Source: Pandoraea nosoerga (GTDB lineage: Bacteria > Pseudomonadota > Gammaproteobacteria > Burkholderiales > Burkholderiaceae). Taken from it: 64,000 bases of DNA. How positions within the stretch are numbered: the stretch's first letter is position 1; the number at the start of each line of letters is the position of its first letter. The DNA is taken from the NCBI RefSeq assembly GCF_902459585.1, contig NZ_CABPSC010000002.1, positions 372,001-436,000 of the forward strand, written 5' to 3'. Of this stretch, positions 49,002 to 59,337 are shown piece after piece. The position numbers and the translations under genes were made by a program. The notes below the pieces were generated by a model. It searched no databases, was not told where the DNA came from, and was given only the letters and a program-made list of their open reading frames with translations.

Positions 49002-52000
49002 TTAGTCGCCCGGCGCGATCACTTCGCGGGCGCCGTTACGGCCCATCGGGCTGACCAGCCCGGCGGTTTCCATCTGTTCGATGAGACGCGCGGCCCGGTT
49101 GTAGCCGATGCGCAATTGACGCTGCACCGCCGAGATCGACGCACGCCGCGAACCAAGCACGAACGCCGCCGCTTCGTCATAGAGCGGATCGGCTTCGGCG
49201 TCGCCTGGCGACTCGCCGAACAGATCGCCCGGGGCCGCCTCGGCCGGATCGCCGGCGAGGATCGCTTCGTCGTACTCGGGCTCGCCGTATTGCTGCCAGT
49301 GCTGCACCACGCGATGCACTTCGTCATCGGCCACGAACGCGCCATGCACGCGCTGCGGATAGCCCGTGCCCGGCGGCAGAAACAGCATGTCGCCCTGGCC
49401 GAGCAGCGACTCCGCACCCATCTGATCGAGGATGGTGCGCGAGTCGATCTTCGACGAGACCTGGAACGCCACGCGCGTCGGAATGTTCGCCTTGATGAGG
49501 CCGGTGATCACGTCGACCGACGGGCGTTGCGTCGCGAGAATCAGATGAATGCCGGCCGCGCGGGCCTTCTGTGCAAGCCGTGCGATGAGTTCCTCGATCT
49601 TCTTGCCTGCCACCATCATGAGGTCGGCCAGCTCGTCGATCACCACCACGATGAAAGGCAGGCGATCGAGCGGCTCCGGGGCGTCGGGCGTGAGCGAGAA
49701 CGGGTTGCCGATCTTCTTGCCGGCGGCCCGCGCCGCGTCGATCTTCTCGTTGTAGCCAGCCAGATTGCGCACGCCGAGCGCCGACATCAGCCGGTAGCGC
49801 TTTTCCATCTCGCCAACGCACCAGTTCAGTGCGTGCGCGGCCTGCTTCATGTCCGTGACGACCGGCGCGAGCAAATGCGGAATGCCGCCGTAGACCGACA
49901 GTTCCAGCATCTTCGGGTCGATCATGATAAGGCGCACGTCGTCTGGCGTGGCCTTGTACAGCAGCGACAGGATCATGGCGTTGACCGCCACCGACTTGCC
50001 CGAGCCGGTCGTGCCGGCCACCAGCAAGTGCGGTGCCCGGGCAAGATCGGCCACGATGGGCTCGCCCGTGATGTCCTTGCCCATCGCCAGCGCCAGGCGC
50101 GAGCGGTGCGAGTCGAACGCCGGCGCGGTCAGGATCTCGGACAGGCGAATCATCTGGCGCTGCGCGTTCGGCAATTCGAGGCCCATACAGGTCTTGCCTG
50201 GGATCGTCTCGACCACGCGAATCGAGGTGACGCCCAGCGCCCGGGCCAGATCCTTCATGAGACCGACGACCTGCGCGCCCCGCACGCCCACTGCAGGCTC
50301 GACTTCAAAACGCGTGATGACCGGGCCGGCCGACGCACCTACCACCGTCACCGGGACCTTGAACTCGGCGAGCCGCTGCTCGATCAGTTGTCCGACGGCG
50401 GCGAGCGTCTCGTCGGATACGACGTTCGCCACGTCTTGCGACGTCGCCGGACTGAGCAGGTCGAGCGACGGAAGGTCGTAGGCGATCGGCTCGCGCGGCG
50501 TTGGCAGCTCGCGCGGTGCGTCGGCGGTAAAAGCGGCTTCGCGTGGCGCCGTCGTCGGCAATGCGCCATACGCTGCGGCGTCCGGTTCGGCGCGAGCCCA
50601 GGTGCCGTCGGCGCGCAAAACGTAGTGCGGTTTGGTGGTCGATCCGCTGGCTTGCCCCGCGGGTTCATCCGACTCGGACGCGCGCCCGGGCGCGGTCTCC
50701 GGTGCGCACACGGTCGCCGCCGCCACCGTCGCCGGCTCTTGCACTTGCACGCTCGCCAGCACATCGGCGAACAGGAAGGGGCGGCGCGCGGCACCAGCCG
50801 GTTGTCCGGGCGGCGGCGCGATCAACACCATTGGCGGAACGTCCAGCACCTCCGCGCGCGCCCGCGATTCGGTCTGCGCCGCTTCGCGCAACTGGGGCGT
50901 CTCGTCCACGGCGGGCGCCGGCGGTGCTGCGTGCGCAGCGACATGGTCGGCCGCCTTCGCGATGGCGCTGCCGCCCACGACGGTCACCGGCGCTTCCATT
51001 GCGGAGGACCACTCGCGCAAGTCACGAAGCAGTGCTTCGGCTTCCTCGCGCAAGGCGGCGAGCGCCTGCATCCTCGCCTGTTGCGCGACGCGCGCGGCTT
51101 CCTGCTCGGCGAGCATTGCCGGCGTGGGCGTTGATGGCGCAGCGTCAGGCGGCTCGTCGGGCGTTGCCTTCGGGGACAAATCGAGCGGCGAGAATTCCGC
51201 GACGTCGGACGTGAGCGGCGATGCGGCGTCCATCGCGGACCACGAGGCTGCGCCCCGGATCGGTGGCGCCTCGGGCGAACTCATGCCGTCACTTGCCACG
51301 CCCGGCATGCCGCCATCAGCGGCCAAGAGAGTATCGCGAGAAGCCGCGGCGACGACCGATGAGTGCGTCGCGACGGGCGACGCGCCACGCGGGGGCACAT
51401 CCTCCAGCCCCAGCTGCGGTTGGCGGAACGGGCTGTGGACGATCGTGCCGCGCAGGTGGGCCGGGGCCACCCCGACCGGGCGGCGATGACCGGGGGCGCC
51501 GTCAGCAGTCGACGTCAAATGCAGAGCGCCGCCGGATGCCGGCTGCGTGGCGTCACCGACTGCCGCGACCGAGGGCTTCTGCGCCGTCAGCGAAGATGTG
51601 CGCTGGGCGGTCGGTGCGGGCATGGCACGAGGGCCGGAAGCACTGGAAGCACTGGAAAGGCTGGAAGCCGCGGACGCGCCGCGTCGCGCTGCCGGACCGC
51701 GCGCGTCTTGCGCGCGCAGACTCGGCTCGGCACGGACCCACTCGGGCGCCGTGATCGTATCGCCACGCGCGGTGCGCAACACATAGGCGCCACGCGGCAG
51801 TACGGCGCGCGCGCCTGCCGTGGCATGGGGCGAAGCGGCAGCCGCTGTTGCCGCGCCGACCGCCGGCGCAGCCGCACGTCCGACAGCGGGCTCCCTCCTC
51901 GCCACACGCGCCGCGCCGGCGCGCATGAACGAAGGTTCGGCGCGCGGTGCGCCTCGCGTAGCGAGCGGCGGCGGCTGCATCGCATCGAGCCGCGCGCGCT

Positions 52001-52589
52001 CTTCGTCGGTGAGCTTCCAGCGCGGCTGCGCGGCAAGCCCGCGCCGGCGGGGCGTTGCCCCTTCGGTCAGATGCCCCGCGTTGTGATGACCCTGCCCCAA
52101 CGTTGGTGTGAACCGCTCGCCGCGTTCGCCACGCTCGTGTGGCCCGCCGAACGACAGTTGCGACATTTGCGACAGTCCCCGCACCGGTTCACCGGCACTG
52201 CCGGCAAAACGCGTCTCGTAAGGGGATTCGTCGTCATCGTCCGCCGTGGGCTTCGCACGCGCGAACATGCCCCACCACGTGGTGCCAAAGACGAGCGGAA
52301 GAGAAAAGAGAAGGACAACGCCGGCGAGGCCCATGGCGAGCGTGCCGCCGAGCGCCAATTGCAGGCCGTGGGCGAGCGACTGGCCGACGCTGCCGCCGGC
52401 GGTGTTGCCTTCGCCGCCCGTCAATGCGGCCAGCGTGGCGCTCGACACCATCGTGAGCGGCACGCCAAGCAACATGCGCAGGGTGCCGGGGCCGAAGAGT
52501 CGAATCTCACCGCCAAGCAGACCCCGGACGCCAGGCCAGCACAATGCCAGCAACCAAAACGTCGACAGTCCGAACCAGCCAAACCCCAT
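49002..52589 (-). CDS. ftsK: FtsK/SpoIIIE DNA translocase with very long Ala/Pro-rich linker
   Basis: This 1195-residue translocase starts [20 protein letters not shown] at 52589; the frame runs further upstream without family-like sequence. About three hydrophobic helices occupy residues 5-105, fewer than the four of E. coli FtsK, so the N-terminus is short. A disordered Ala/Pro/Ser-rich linker (about 110-790) follows. The motor has [40 protein letters not shown], Walker [10 protein letters not shown] (about 858), Walker [13 protein letters not shown] and [22 protein letters not shown]-terminal gamma domain ([20 protein letters not shown]) reads KOPS-type polarity sequences. It pumps DNA at the division septum. 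A second ftsK is common in Burkholderiales, so this may be one of two. Confidence 0.93.
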   Translation of the reverse strand: MGFGWFGLSTFWLLALCWPGVRGLLGGEIRLFGPGTLRMLLGVPLTMVSSATLAALTGGEGNTAGGSVGQSLAHGLQLALGGTLAMGLAGVVLLFSLPLVFGTTWWGMFARAKPTADDDDESPYETRFAGSAGEPVRGLSQMSQLSFGGPHERGERGERFTPTLGQGHHNAGHLTEGATPRRRGLAAQPRWKLTDEERARLDAMQPPPLATRGAPRAEPSFMRAGAARVARREPAVGRAAAPAVGAATAAAASPHATAGARAVLPRGAYVLRTARGDTITAPEWVRAEPSLRAQDARGPAARRGASAASSLSSASSASGPRAMPAPTAQRTSSLTAQKPSVAAVGDATQPASGGALHLTSTADGAPGHRRPVGVAPAHLRGTIVHSPFRQPQLGLEDVPPRGASPVATHSSVVAAASRDTLLAADGGMPGVASDGMSSPEAPPIRGAASWSAMDAASPLTSDVAEFSPLDLSPKATPDEPPDAAPSTPTPAMLAEQEAARVAQQARMQALAALREEAEALLRDLREWSSAMEAPVTVVGGSAIAKAADHVAAHAAPPAPAVDETPQLREAAQTESRARAEVLDVPPMVLIAPPPGQPAGAARRPFLFADVLASVQVQEPATVAAATVCAPETAPGRASESDEPAGQASGSTTKPHYVLRADGTWARAEPDAAAYGALPTTAPREAAFTADAPRELPTPREPIAYDLPSLDLLSPATSQDVANVVSDETLAAVGQLIEQRLAEFKVPVTVVGASAGPVITRFEVEPAVGVRGAQVVGLMKDLARALGVTSIRVVETIPGKTCMGLELPNAQRQMIRLSEILTAPAFDSHRSRLALAMGKDITGEPIVADLARAPHLLVAGTTGSGKSVAVNAMILSLLYKATPDDVRLIMIDPKMLELSVYGGIPHLLAPVVTDMKQAAHALNWCVGEMEKRYRLMSALGVRNLAGYNEKIDAARAAGKKIGNPFSLTPDAPEPLDRLPFIVVVIDELADLMMVAGKKIEELIARLAQKARAAGIHLILATQRPSVDVITGLIKANIPTRVAFQVSSKIDSRTILDQMGAESLLGQGDMLFLPPGTGYPQRVHGAFVADDEVHRVVQHWQQYGEPEYDEAILAGDPAEAAPGDLFGESPGDAEADPLYDEAAAFVLGSRRASISAVQRQLRIGYNRAARLIEQMETAGLVSPMGRNGAREVIAPGD

Positions 52590-52660
52590 AATCGCTCGTG
52601 CTTCAGGAAAACCCGGAGTGCGATTGTAGCAGGTAGGCCACCGCCGGGCGGTCCGAATGG

Positions 52661-52700
52661 CGCGATCTGACGCGGTCTGGCGCGGTCTGGCGAGATTTGG
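52661..52700. repeat. Four tandem 10-bp repeats upstream of ftsK
   Basis: CGCGATCTGA, CGCGGTCTGG, CGCGGTCTGG and CGAGATTTGG lie end to end at 52661-52700 in the gap between the LPS-type gene and ftsK. Units two and three are identical. Confidence 0.75.
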
Positions 52701-52761
52701 CGCGCTCCACGACTGACGGACCAACGCAGCGGCCGGCGGCAGACCGAGACCTGGCGCGTCG

Positions 52762-53775
52762 TCAGTGCGTGCCGGTCGGGCGCAGCATGGGCGACGCGGT
52801 GCCATCCGCACCCTGGACCATTGCGGGCGACACGGCTTCGCCGGGCACCACGAGGCTCAGATTGCGGCGGCGCAACGAACGCCAGTCGACCTTCGGGAAG
52901 ATGTCCTCACCCAGCGCGCTCACGCGCGACAGGTTCTCGACGCGCACGCCGCGCGCGCGCAGCACCTCGGCGGCATGCCGGAACGACGGCTCGATCAGGC
53001 TCGCGAATTCGGCATCGAGACGCGTTGGCGCCCGCGTCTGCATCGTCTCGTAGAAACGCGGCGTGTGCGCCGCGTCGCGCAGATCGACCCCGTGCAGATA
53101 CAGCTCGGTAAAACCGAGCCATGTGGCCACTTGCAGCGCGAAGTAGGCTACCGTGCCACCGTGAAAGAAGCCGTTGTCGATGTCGAAGCTGAACCCGAGA
53201 CGCCCGTGCTCGCCGAAGAACGCCGCGCTCGCCGCCACGCGCGCGTTGGCGCGCAGCGACGCGGGCGTGCGCGCGGCTTCGAGGCCGCGTTTGAAGATGT
53301 CGTCCACCAGATAGAACCGACAGCCGAACGCCGACGGCGGATACCTCTCCAGCAGCCGCGCCAGTACCACCGGCGTGACGAACAGCACGAGATCGCGCGC
53401 GATGATGCGGCGCGCCAGGTCGGGGCGCTGCCTCACGAAGCCTGCGTCGAGAATGCAGTAATAGTCGAACTTGACGGGCGCGCGATCAATGAGCGCAATG
53501 GCCCCGTTCACGCCCATGACGTGATGCATCGGCAGCGCTTCATAGTCGATGTCCGCCACCGACGGTCCGCTCGCAATGATATGGCACGGCGTCTGACGCA
53601 GGCGTTGCAGGTCCGCGCGCCGCGCCAGCGGCACGGGGCGTCCGCGCCAGGTGAAGCGCTCGATGGCCCCCACGCCATCGCGCTCGATTCGCGCATGCGG
53701 CCACAGCCGCTCGTTGTGCCGCCACTTCGCCGTATGGCTGTAGCGATACGCGAGTTTCAAAATAGACGAAATCAT
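52762..53775 (-). CDS. Putative LPS core biosynthesis / DUF115-like sugar transferase
   Basis: This 337-residue protein starts [20 protein letters not shown] at 53775; the longer frame is not family-like. The core has [79 protein letters not shown] and [15 protein letters not shown]. The pattern SGPSV followed by GVNGA and a YY-x-x-D resembles MptE/DUF115-like and GT42-type sugar transferases; genes annotated for lipopolysaccharide core biosynthesis in Burkholderiales look like this. I infer a nucleotide-sugar-dependent enzyme acting on LPS or capsule, with moderate certainty. It has no membrane helix and appears to stand alone, 172 bases upstream of ftsK. Confidence 0.72.
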   Translation of the reverse strand: MISSILKLAYRYSHTAKWRHNERLWPHARIERDGVGAIERFTWRGRPVPLARRADLQRLRQTPCHIIASGPSVADIDYEALPMHHVMGVNGAIALIDRAPVKFDYYCILDAGFVRQRPDLARRIIARDLVLFVTPVVLARLLERYPPSAFGCRFYLVDDIFKRGLEAARTPASLRANARVAASAAFFGEHGRLGFSFDIDNGFFHGGTVAYFALQVATWLGFTELYLHGVDLRDAAHTPRFYETMQTRAPTRLDAEFASLIEPSFRHAAEVLRARGVRVENLSRVSALGEDIFPKVDWRSLRRRNLSLVVPGEAVSPAMVQGADGTASPMLRPTGTH

Positions 53776-54227
53776 TGTCGTTCTTTTGGTTAGGTGTTCC
53801 GGTCGCGCCGCAGGCGCCTTCCGGATGCCCGCGGTCCTAACCCCGTTGCTCGTCGCGTGTCTGTGTTTGGCCGAGCGGCCGCGGGCCGGTGCATCGCCGC
53901 GTTCCCCCTGAACCCGGCTGCAGCCCACGGCGCATGGGGACATGGCCCCATCACGTCGATGGTCAGATTCTGCCCCTTGGCATGCCGAGGGACAAGATTT
54001 ATTCCAAATGGAAATCTTACGTCAGGTTACGCTCCGATGTCGGGGCAGGACATGGGGCTTGACATGAAAAAGCCCCATTCGCGGGGCTTTGCGGGCATTG
54101 CACCCGTCAGAATCGATAGTGGCGGCCGGACATCGAGAAAGAGAGCATTGCGAAAAATGCGGACAATACAGCCGAACGTTGCGCATTCCCGAGCATGGCG
54201 GCGGAGTGCGCCGGGCGCCGGCTCCCC
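53776..54227. other. Intergenic region between the LPS-type and 7TM GGDEF-EAL genes
   Basis: This 452-base gap holds the terminator of the GGDEF-EAL gene (54066-54090), the promoter of the LPS-type gene and a small palindrome TTCCA-AA-TGGAA (54002-54013) in AT-rich DNA that could be an operator for the latter. No coding sequence was recognised. Confidence 0.5.
54066..54090 (-). terminator. Intrinsic terminator of the 7TM GGDEF-EAL gene
   Basis: On the minus strand AAGCCCC pairs with GGGGCTT (54070-54076 with 54083-54089) across a 6-base loop and is followed by a T-run. It lies about 140 bases after the stop. Confidence 0.85.
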
Positions 54228-57200
54228 TCAATGCAGGGCCGCCCTGCCCCCCGCCCGCGGATAGAACGCCTGACCGAGCTGCACGAGCAGCGACGCGAGT
54301 GCCGGGTCGCGCACGAAGCTGGCGGCCGAATCGGCAGTGAGAATCGCCTCCGGGGTCTGCGGTCGCGCGATGAGAAAGCCCTGGACGTAGTCCACGCCGA
54401 GCTCGGAGAGCGCTTCGAGCGTGGCGGCGTCCTCCACCCATTCGGCCACGCTGCGAATGCCCAGATTCTTGGCGAGCGCGACGATCGCCTCGACGATGGC
54501 CAGATTGGCCGGGTGCGCCGCCATGCTCTTCACGAAGGCGCCATCGATCTTGATGGCGTCGACCGCCAGGTCCTTCAGATAGGAGAACGAGCTGAAACCG
54601 GCCCCGAAGTCGTCGAGCGCGATCCGCCCGCCCAACTGATGAATACGATCGACGAAACGCCGCGTGTTGTCCAGATCGTGCAGCGCCACGGTTTCGGTGA
54701 TCTCGATGCACAGCAGCTCGACCGAGCGTTCGTGCGCGGCCAGCGTGGCGAAGATGTCGCGCACGAAATGCTCGTCGTTGAGCGACGCGCCCGAGAGGTT
54801 CACGCAGACGAACTGCGTCTTCGCGAGCCGATCGCGATGCGCGTCGATCCACGCCAGCGTGTTCGTCAGCACCCATTTGTCGATCATGCCGATGCTGCCG
54901 TTCTCCTCGGCCGCGCTGATGATGCGTGAAGCGGGCACGATGTTGCCGTCCGAGTCGCGCATGCGCAGCAGCACCTCGAAGTTGAGCGACTCGCCCGGCG
55001 AGGCCATCTCCATGATCGGCTGCATCTCGAGGAAAAGCGTATTGGGCGCAAGGCCGGCGTCAAGCGCGTCGATGAGCCGAAGCTCGGCGAGCCGCTCGCG
55101 GAACGCGGCCGCCCCGCGCTCGTAGACGACCAGGTCGCGCCGGCTCTTCTTGGCTTCGCGGCACGCACGATCGGCCGACGAGATGGCGTCGGGCACGCGC
55201 ATGTCGGTCGTGAGCTCGATCACCCCGGCCGACGCCCGCACCTGGAACGCCCGCTCGCCGATCTGGTACGGCTCGCCGGCGATGGCGTCGACGAGCCGGC
55301 GTGCGATCGCGGCCGCCTCCTTGATCGTGGCGTCCCGGAAGACGACGATGAACTCGTCGCCGCCCGTGCGCCCTACGCTCTGGTCGGCGGACAGCCTTGC
55401 ACGCATGCGGTCGCACGCCTGGCGCAGCACCTCGTCGCCCGCGGCGTGGCCGAACAGGTCGTTGACGAGCTTGAAGCGGTCCAGATCGAGGTAGGCCAGC
55501 GCGGCGGGACGTGCGTCGGACAACGTGCGAATCGCCTCGCCGAGCGCCTTCTCGATACCGCGCCGGTTCGATACGCCGGTAAGCGGATCGTTTTCCGCGA
55601 GGTAGCGCAATTGTTCCATCGTGCGGGCGCGCTCGGTAATGTCCTGCAGCGAGCCCTCGATGCGCCCGTCCGCGAAGATCGCCTTGACGAGATAGCGGCT
55701 CGTGCGTCCGTCGTCGCGCGGCAACGAGAGAATTTCCAACTCCGACTCGTCGCTGTGCTGGGCAACGTCGAGCAGCATGCGCCATGTGCTCTGGCCGAAG
55801 AACTGGTCCCAGCGGTACGTGCGGGCCTCGATATTGGGAATGCCCAGCATGGTGTGCAGCGCCGCGTTGCCGCGCACGAACACCCCCTGGTCGTTGAGCG
55901 TGAAGAGCCCGACCGGCGTCACGTCGTAAGCGTTACGCAGCTCGGCCTGGGCCTCGAGCTTGCCCTGATGCTCGGCGCGCATCTGCTCGGCGATCGCCAG
56001 CGCCGCCATCAGGCTCGAGAACAATGCCGCGGTCACGCTGTTGAGCGCCGAGGATAGCGCGCGTGCGTTGAACGCCGCGGCGATCACCTCGGAGAACGTG
56101 GCGAACAGCACGATGGCGAGCGACGCGCTGTACCACACCGCCACGCGCGAACGGGTGATCACGAGAATGCGCGCGAGCAGAATCAGTACGATGACAATGC
56201 CCAGCGCGGCCACGCTCCACAGCACCGGGATGAAATGCGCATACGGCAGCGCAATCGCCGCGCAGCACAGCACCACGCCGGCCCACTGCAGCACCATCAC
56301 CATCCAGCGCAGCCCGATGCGACGCAGCTCGCGCTTGAAGAGCTGCGTGAAGAGCGAATATGTCAGCACGTAGTAGACGGCGAACGTCGCCTTGCGCACG
56401 AGCGCGTCCCAGTCGGTCGGGATGGTGCGCTCGAGCCACTGCGTATCGGCGCCGAGCGAGTTCGCCGCGAGGCGCAGGTTACCGATGAGCCAGGCGGCGA
56501 ACAGCACGTACAGCCATTCCTTGTTGATGATGGCCGTCACGAGCACGAACGCCGAGAGCGTGAGCAGGCCGCCTTCGAGCAACCCGTTGCTGCGCTGGAA
56601 TTCGGTTTCGGAGACTCGCAATTGCGCGGCAGGCCACGCCACGAGGGTCAGATGCGCCGGCCCGGAGAACGTGCCCTGGCAAAGCAGGCCGACGGGCGCC
56701 GTGAGGTGGCCGAGATCGATGGCAAAGCCGGCCTTGGAGACGCGAATCGCCCCGCTCACGGCGGCGCGATCGGCGCGCCCGATGGCCGGCGCCTCGGGAT
56801 CACGCCAGCAGGCCAGCGTCTGCGCATGGCGCGAAGGGAATTCGACGACCGTGTGCTGATCGCCGCCCACCGGCAGCACGTTCACCCGGAACCACACAGG
56901 CGCTTCGGAGAGCTGTGTGCTGAATTGCGAGACGGCGGGTGCGCGTTCGAGCGAGTTCGACACCATCGCGGGGCCGAACGTCGTGGGCAAATCGTTTTGC
57001 GCCTGGAAGGTAAGCGGCGTGGCGCCGCGCACGGTGAACTGGCTTTCCTGGAACAGCAGCACGATACCCGAGAGCAGCATGATGGCTGCAGGCACGGCGT
57101 ACAGGGAGATGCTGCGAAAAAGTTCGTCGAGCCTCGTGGTGACGCGCCAACGCCTGCGCGAACCGGAGAGTTCTGCCAACTCGTCGGTGAAATCGTTCGA

Positions 57201-57245
57201 ATTGCGGCCGTGATGGTCACGCTCGTTGCCGAGTTCCCCCGCCAT
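54228..57245 (-). CDS. 7TM sensor with PAS-like, GGDEF and EAL domains
   Basis: This 1005-residue membrane protein starts MAGELGNERDHHGRNSND. A first helix (about 47-68) leads to a periplasmic 7TM-DISM-extracellular-2-like domain (about 70-225), then seven helices (about 230-410), a PAS-like domain (about 435-545: YDVTPVGLFTLNDQGVFVRG), a GGDEF domain (ENDPLTGVSNRRGIEKALGE, RTGGDEFIVVF near 627) and an EAL-type domain (about 735-985). The EAL signature reads FEVLLRM, followed by VCVNLSGASLN, IEITETVAL, IALDDFGAGFSSFSYL, VKIDGAF-like AIKIDGAFV and SVAEWVE. EVL is common in active phosphodiesterases, but WVE replaces the usual GVE, so turnover is uncertain. It should make or break c-di-GMP in response to an envelope signal. 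Confidence 0.92.
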   Translation of the reverse strand: MAGELGNERDHHGRNSNDFTDELAELSGSRRRWRVTTRLDELFRSISLYAVPAAIMLLSGIVLLFQESQFTVRGATPLTFQAQNDLPTTFGPAMVSNSLERAPAVSQFSTQLSEAPVWFRVNVLPVGGDQHTVVEFPSRHAQTLACWRDPEAPAIGRADRAAVSGAIRVSKAGFAIDLGHLTAPVGLLCQGTFSGPAHLTLVAWPAAQLRVSETEFQRSNGLLEGGLLTLSAFVLVTAIINKEWLYVLFAAWLIGNLRLAANSLGADTQWLERTIPTDWDALVRKATFAVYYVLTYSLFTQLFKRELRRIGLRWMVMVLQWAGVVLCCAAIALPYAHFIPVLWSVAALGIVIVLILLARILVITRSRVAVWYSASLAIVLFATFSEVIAAAFNARALSSALNSVTAALFSSLMAALAIAEQMRAEHQGKLEAQAELRNAYDVTPVGLFTLNDQGVFVRGNAALHTMLGIPNIEARTYRWDQFFGQSTWRMLLDVAQHSDESELEILSLPRDDGRTSRYLVKAIFADGRIEGSLQDITERARTMEQLRYLAENDPLTGVSNRRGIEKALGEAIRTLSDARPAALAYLDLDRFKLVNDLFGHAAGDEVLRQACDRMRARLSADQSVGRTGGDEFIVVFRDATIKEAAAIARRLVDAIAGEPYQIGERAFQVRASAGVIELTTDMRVPDAISSADRACREAKKSRRDLVVYERGAAAFRERLAELRLIDALDAGLAPNTLFLEMQPIMEMASPGESLNFEVLLRMRDSDGNIVPASRIISAAEENGSIGMIDKWVLTNTLAWIDAHRDRLAKTQFVCVNLSGASLNDEHFVRDIFATLAAHERSVELLCIEITETVALHDLDNTRRFVDRIHQLGGRIALDDFGAGFSSFSYLKDLAVDAIKIDGAFVKSMAAHPANLAIVEAIVALAKNLGIRSVAEWVEDAATLEALSELGVDYVQGFLIARPQTPEAILTADSAASFVRDPALASLLVQLGQAFYPRAGGRAALH

Positions 57246-57464
57246 ATGACTCGTCTGCCCTTGTCTCGTTGGTCGCCCCCGCGTTTGTCGCCGGGCAAGG
57301 CGGCGGTCCTTGCCCGCCTTGCCGGCCGGGAGGGCCCCGTCCCGTGCCGCCGGTCGACCCGGCGGACACGGGCAGGTATTTCTCTCCCGTCTTGCTCGCT
57401 ACCGCCGTCGCTGCAACCACCCAACCCTGCGCACGACGGGATAACGTTATTTCCAATAACGGCA

Positions 57465-58340
57465 TCACACCGCCAGGCTGTAGCCCGATGCTACGCATCC
57501 TACCGCGTCGGCACCAAAAGATAAATCCCGCAAACGCGCGCCAACACTGGATTCGACCGGGGCCGACGGTTCCGCAAGCGGTGCTCCCAGGCGCAGGTCC
57601 GGGTGATGCGTGAGGCACATGTAGTCGAAGAGCGGGTGCCCCGCGGCCTGCCAACGCGAACGTGCCTGCGCGACGTCGAGCGCCAGCACGCGGTGCCCAA
57701 TGCCACCCACGTGCGCCATCGGAATGAGCGCCTGCGACGGAAACACGTCGACGAACATCAACGCTTCGTACTGCCGGTGCAGCGGCGGACGCGCCGTAAT
57801 CACCATCCAGTCGATGCCGCTGAGCATGCAATATTGATAGAACGCCTTGAAGAGCGCGGTCTTGACCACACGCCCCACGGCCCCGGCGGCTACGCCCAGG
57901 CGCGTGGCCTCGGCCAGTGCCGCGCTGTCGAGCCAGTCGGGCAACGGCGCGGAAGCTTCCAGATGCAGCGGCTGATAACGGTTCGTCTGAATGCGCATGG
58001 TGCCGATCACCGCCCCGTCCAGACGCGCGCGCGCCACCAACACGACAGCGCCCGGCTCCCGATCGCTCGGCTCGGGCTCGCTCAGCGTGGCCGCGAGTTC
58101 GGGCAGATGGCGGCCATACGCCGCGCTGCGCATCGCCGCAGCGTCGCGCAGCGCGGCCTCATCGCCGGCAATCGTGATCACGAACGGCAAACGCTCTTCA
58201 CGCATGCCCGCCGTCGGCAGCGCTGCGCACAGCGCGGCCACATCGACTGCTGCCGAAGGGGACGTGCGGTGAGGTTGACCGTGCGAGCGGTCCGCTTCTG
58301 TCATCGACAACACATCCGAAGCTTGTGAAAGATCAAACAT
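57465..58340 (-). CDS. N-acyl amino acid synthase FeeM-type GNAT protein
   Basis: This 291-residue protein starts MFDLSQASDVLSMTEADRSH at 58340; an in-frame GTG nine bases earlier is less likely because the AAGGAG ribosome site overlaps it. The acyltransferase core resembles FeeM and acyl-homoserine-lactone synthases: FVITIAGDEAALRDAAAMRS, AAYGRHLP, ARLDGAVIGTMRIQTNRYQP, LDSAALAEATRLGV, VKTALFKAFYQYCMLSGIDW and LHRQYEALMFVDVFP. Family members use acyl carrier protein thioesters to make N-acyl amino acids such as N-acyltyrosine, which can act as signals. It stands next to a c-di-GMP protein on the same strand with a 219-base gap, an arrangement I believe recurs in Burkholderiales. The product is unknown. 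Confidence 0.85.
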   Translation of the reverse strand: MFDLSQASDVLSMTEADRSHGQPHRTSPSAAVDVAALCAALPTAGMREERLPFVITIAGDEAALRDAAAMRSAAYGRHLPELAATLSEPEPSDREPGAVVLVARARLDGAVIGTMRIQTNRYQPLHLEASAPLPDWLDSAALAEATRLGVAAGAVGRVVKTALFKAFYQYCMLSGIDWMVITARPPLHRQYEALMFVDVFPSQALIPMAHVGGIGHRVLALDVAQARSRWQAAGHPLFDYMCLTHHPDLRLGAPLAEPSAPVESSVGARLRDLSFGADAVGCVASGYSLAV

Positions 58341-58712
58341 GATTGACACTCCTTAGAGTCAAAAAAGAGGCTGGTGCCACGCGCGGGCTGTCTCGCCGAT
58401 GCGTCGCACCATTCCTTTCTTGATCCGCCGGGGCAATGTGTCAAGTGCTTATTTTTGCTAGCTTTTTCACACTTCCGAGATCTTCGCTCGCCCGTCTTTC
58501 GATTCGCCCTGCCAACCGCCGGGAAACGCCCGTCGCGCCGGGTAAAACCGCGTTTTTGCCCGGTCGCCGGTCGCCCGGTGTCACCTATTTGCCACAGTTG
58601 CCGTTCGACGAAAGACTCTGGCAAAATAATAAACCTGTTTACTAATTTGCCGGCCCAAGGGTGTTTTTTCCTGCTTTCTCCAGCTTTGTCCCGGCCCCGG
58701 CACGAACCCGAC
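58341..58712. other. Divergent intergenic region before the MarR-type gene
   Basis: This 372-base gap separates the FeeM-type and marR-type genes and is AT-rich in its right third, where a 32-base palindrome sits at 58620-58651. It should hold both promoters. No coding frame is convincing. Confidence 0.5.
58620..58651. promoter_or_regulatory. MarR-type operator palindrome
   Basis: GGCAAAATAATAAAC (58620-58634) and GTTTACTAATTTGCC (58637-58651) are inverted repeats with 13 of 15 matches and a 2-base centre, 62 bases before the MarR-type start. Long AT-rich palindromes of this type are typical MarR operators. Confidence 0.65.
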
Positions 58713-59201
58713 ATGCCGAAAATCGATTGGTCATCCCGTTTCGGCACGCTGGTGCACGACGTGGCCCGCGTTCATTCGCGGCTGTTCGACCGGCGTGCCC
58801 GCGGCAACTTCGATCTCACGCGCGCCCAGTCGCGCGTGCTGGTCATGCTGCACCGCTACGGGGTTCAGACGCAGGCCGAACTGGCCGAACGCATGGAGTT
58901 GACGCCGATGGCGCTCGTCAGACTGCTGGACCGGCTGCGCGAAAAGGGGCTGGTGCGCCGCGAGCGCGATCCGAAGGACAAGCGCGCCCATCTGCTGTAT
59001 CTGACAGACGCCTCCGAGGCCAAGATCGACACGATCGTCGCCTTTGCCAACGTCACGGAGCGCGAGGCGCTGCAGGACCTCACGCCTGCCGAGCGCGCCG
59101 AGCTCACCCGCCTGCTGGGCAAGGTGCTCGCGAATCTCACGCGCGCCGAGGCCGAATGCCCCGCGCCTGAGCGGCGTCTCGGGCAGACCGATCCGGAATA
59201 A
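58713..59201 (+). CDS. MarR-family transcriptional regulator
   Basis: This 162-residue regulator starts MPKIDWSSRFGTLVHDVARV at 58713; the open frame extends upstream through non-coding DNA. The MarR winged helix is clear: FDLTRAQSRVLVMLHRYGVQ, TQAELAERMELTPMALVRLL, DRLREKGLVRRERDPKDKRA and HLLYLTDASEAKI, with the DxRxxxxxLT wing motif (DPKDKRAHLLYLT). It probably represses itself and the DHA2 transporter encoded 136 bases downstream, releasing DNA when a small molecule binds. A 32-base palindrome in its promoter region is the likely site. No upstream adaptor gene is present, unlike E. coli emrRAB. Confidence 0.92.
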   Translation: MPKIDWSSRFGTLVHDVARVHSRLFDRRARGNFDLTRAQSRVLVMLHRYGVQTQAELAERMELTPMALVRLLDRLREKGLVRRERDPKDKRAHLLYLTDASEAKIDTIVAFANVTEREALQDLTPAERAELTRLLGKVLANLTRAEAECPAPERRLGQTDPE

Positions 59202-59337
59202 GGCCATCGCGAGGAGACGACGGACGGCGCCTGCGCACCACGTGCGCCAACGGCATGGCCGCCGGGCGCGCGCAAAAACAACGGCAGCGACCACGACAAC
59301 GACAACGACAAACGCAAGGACCACCAGAGGATTCGCC

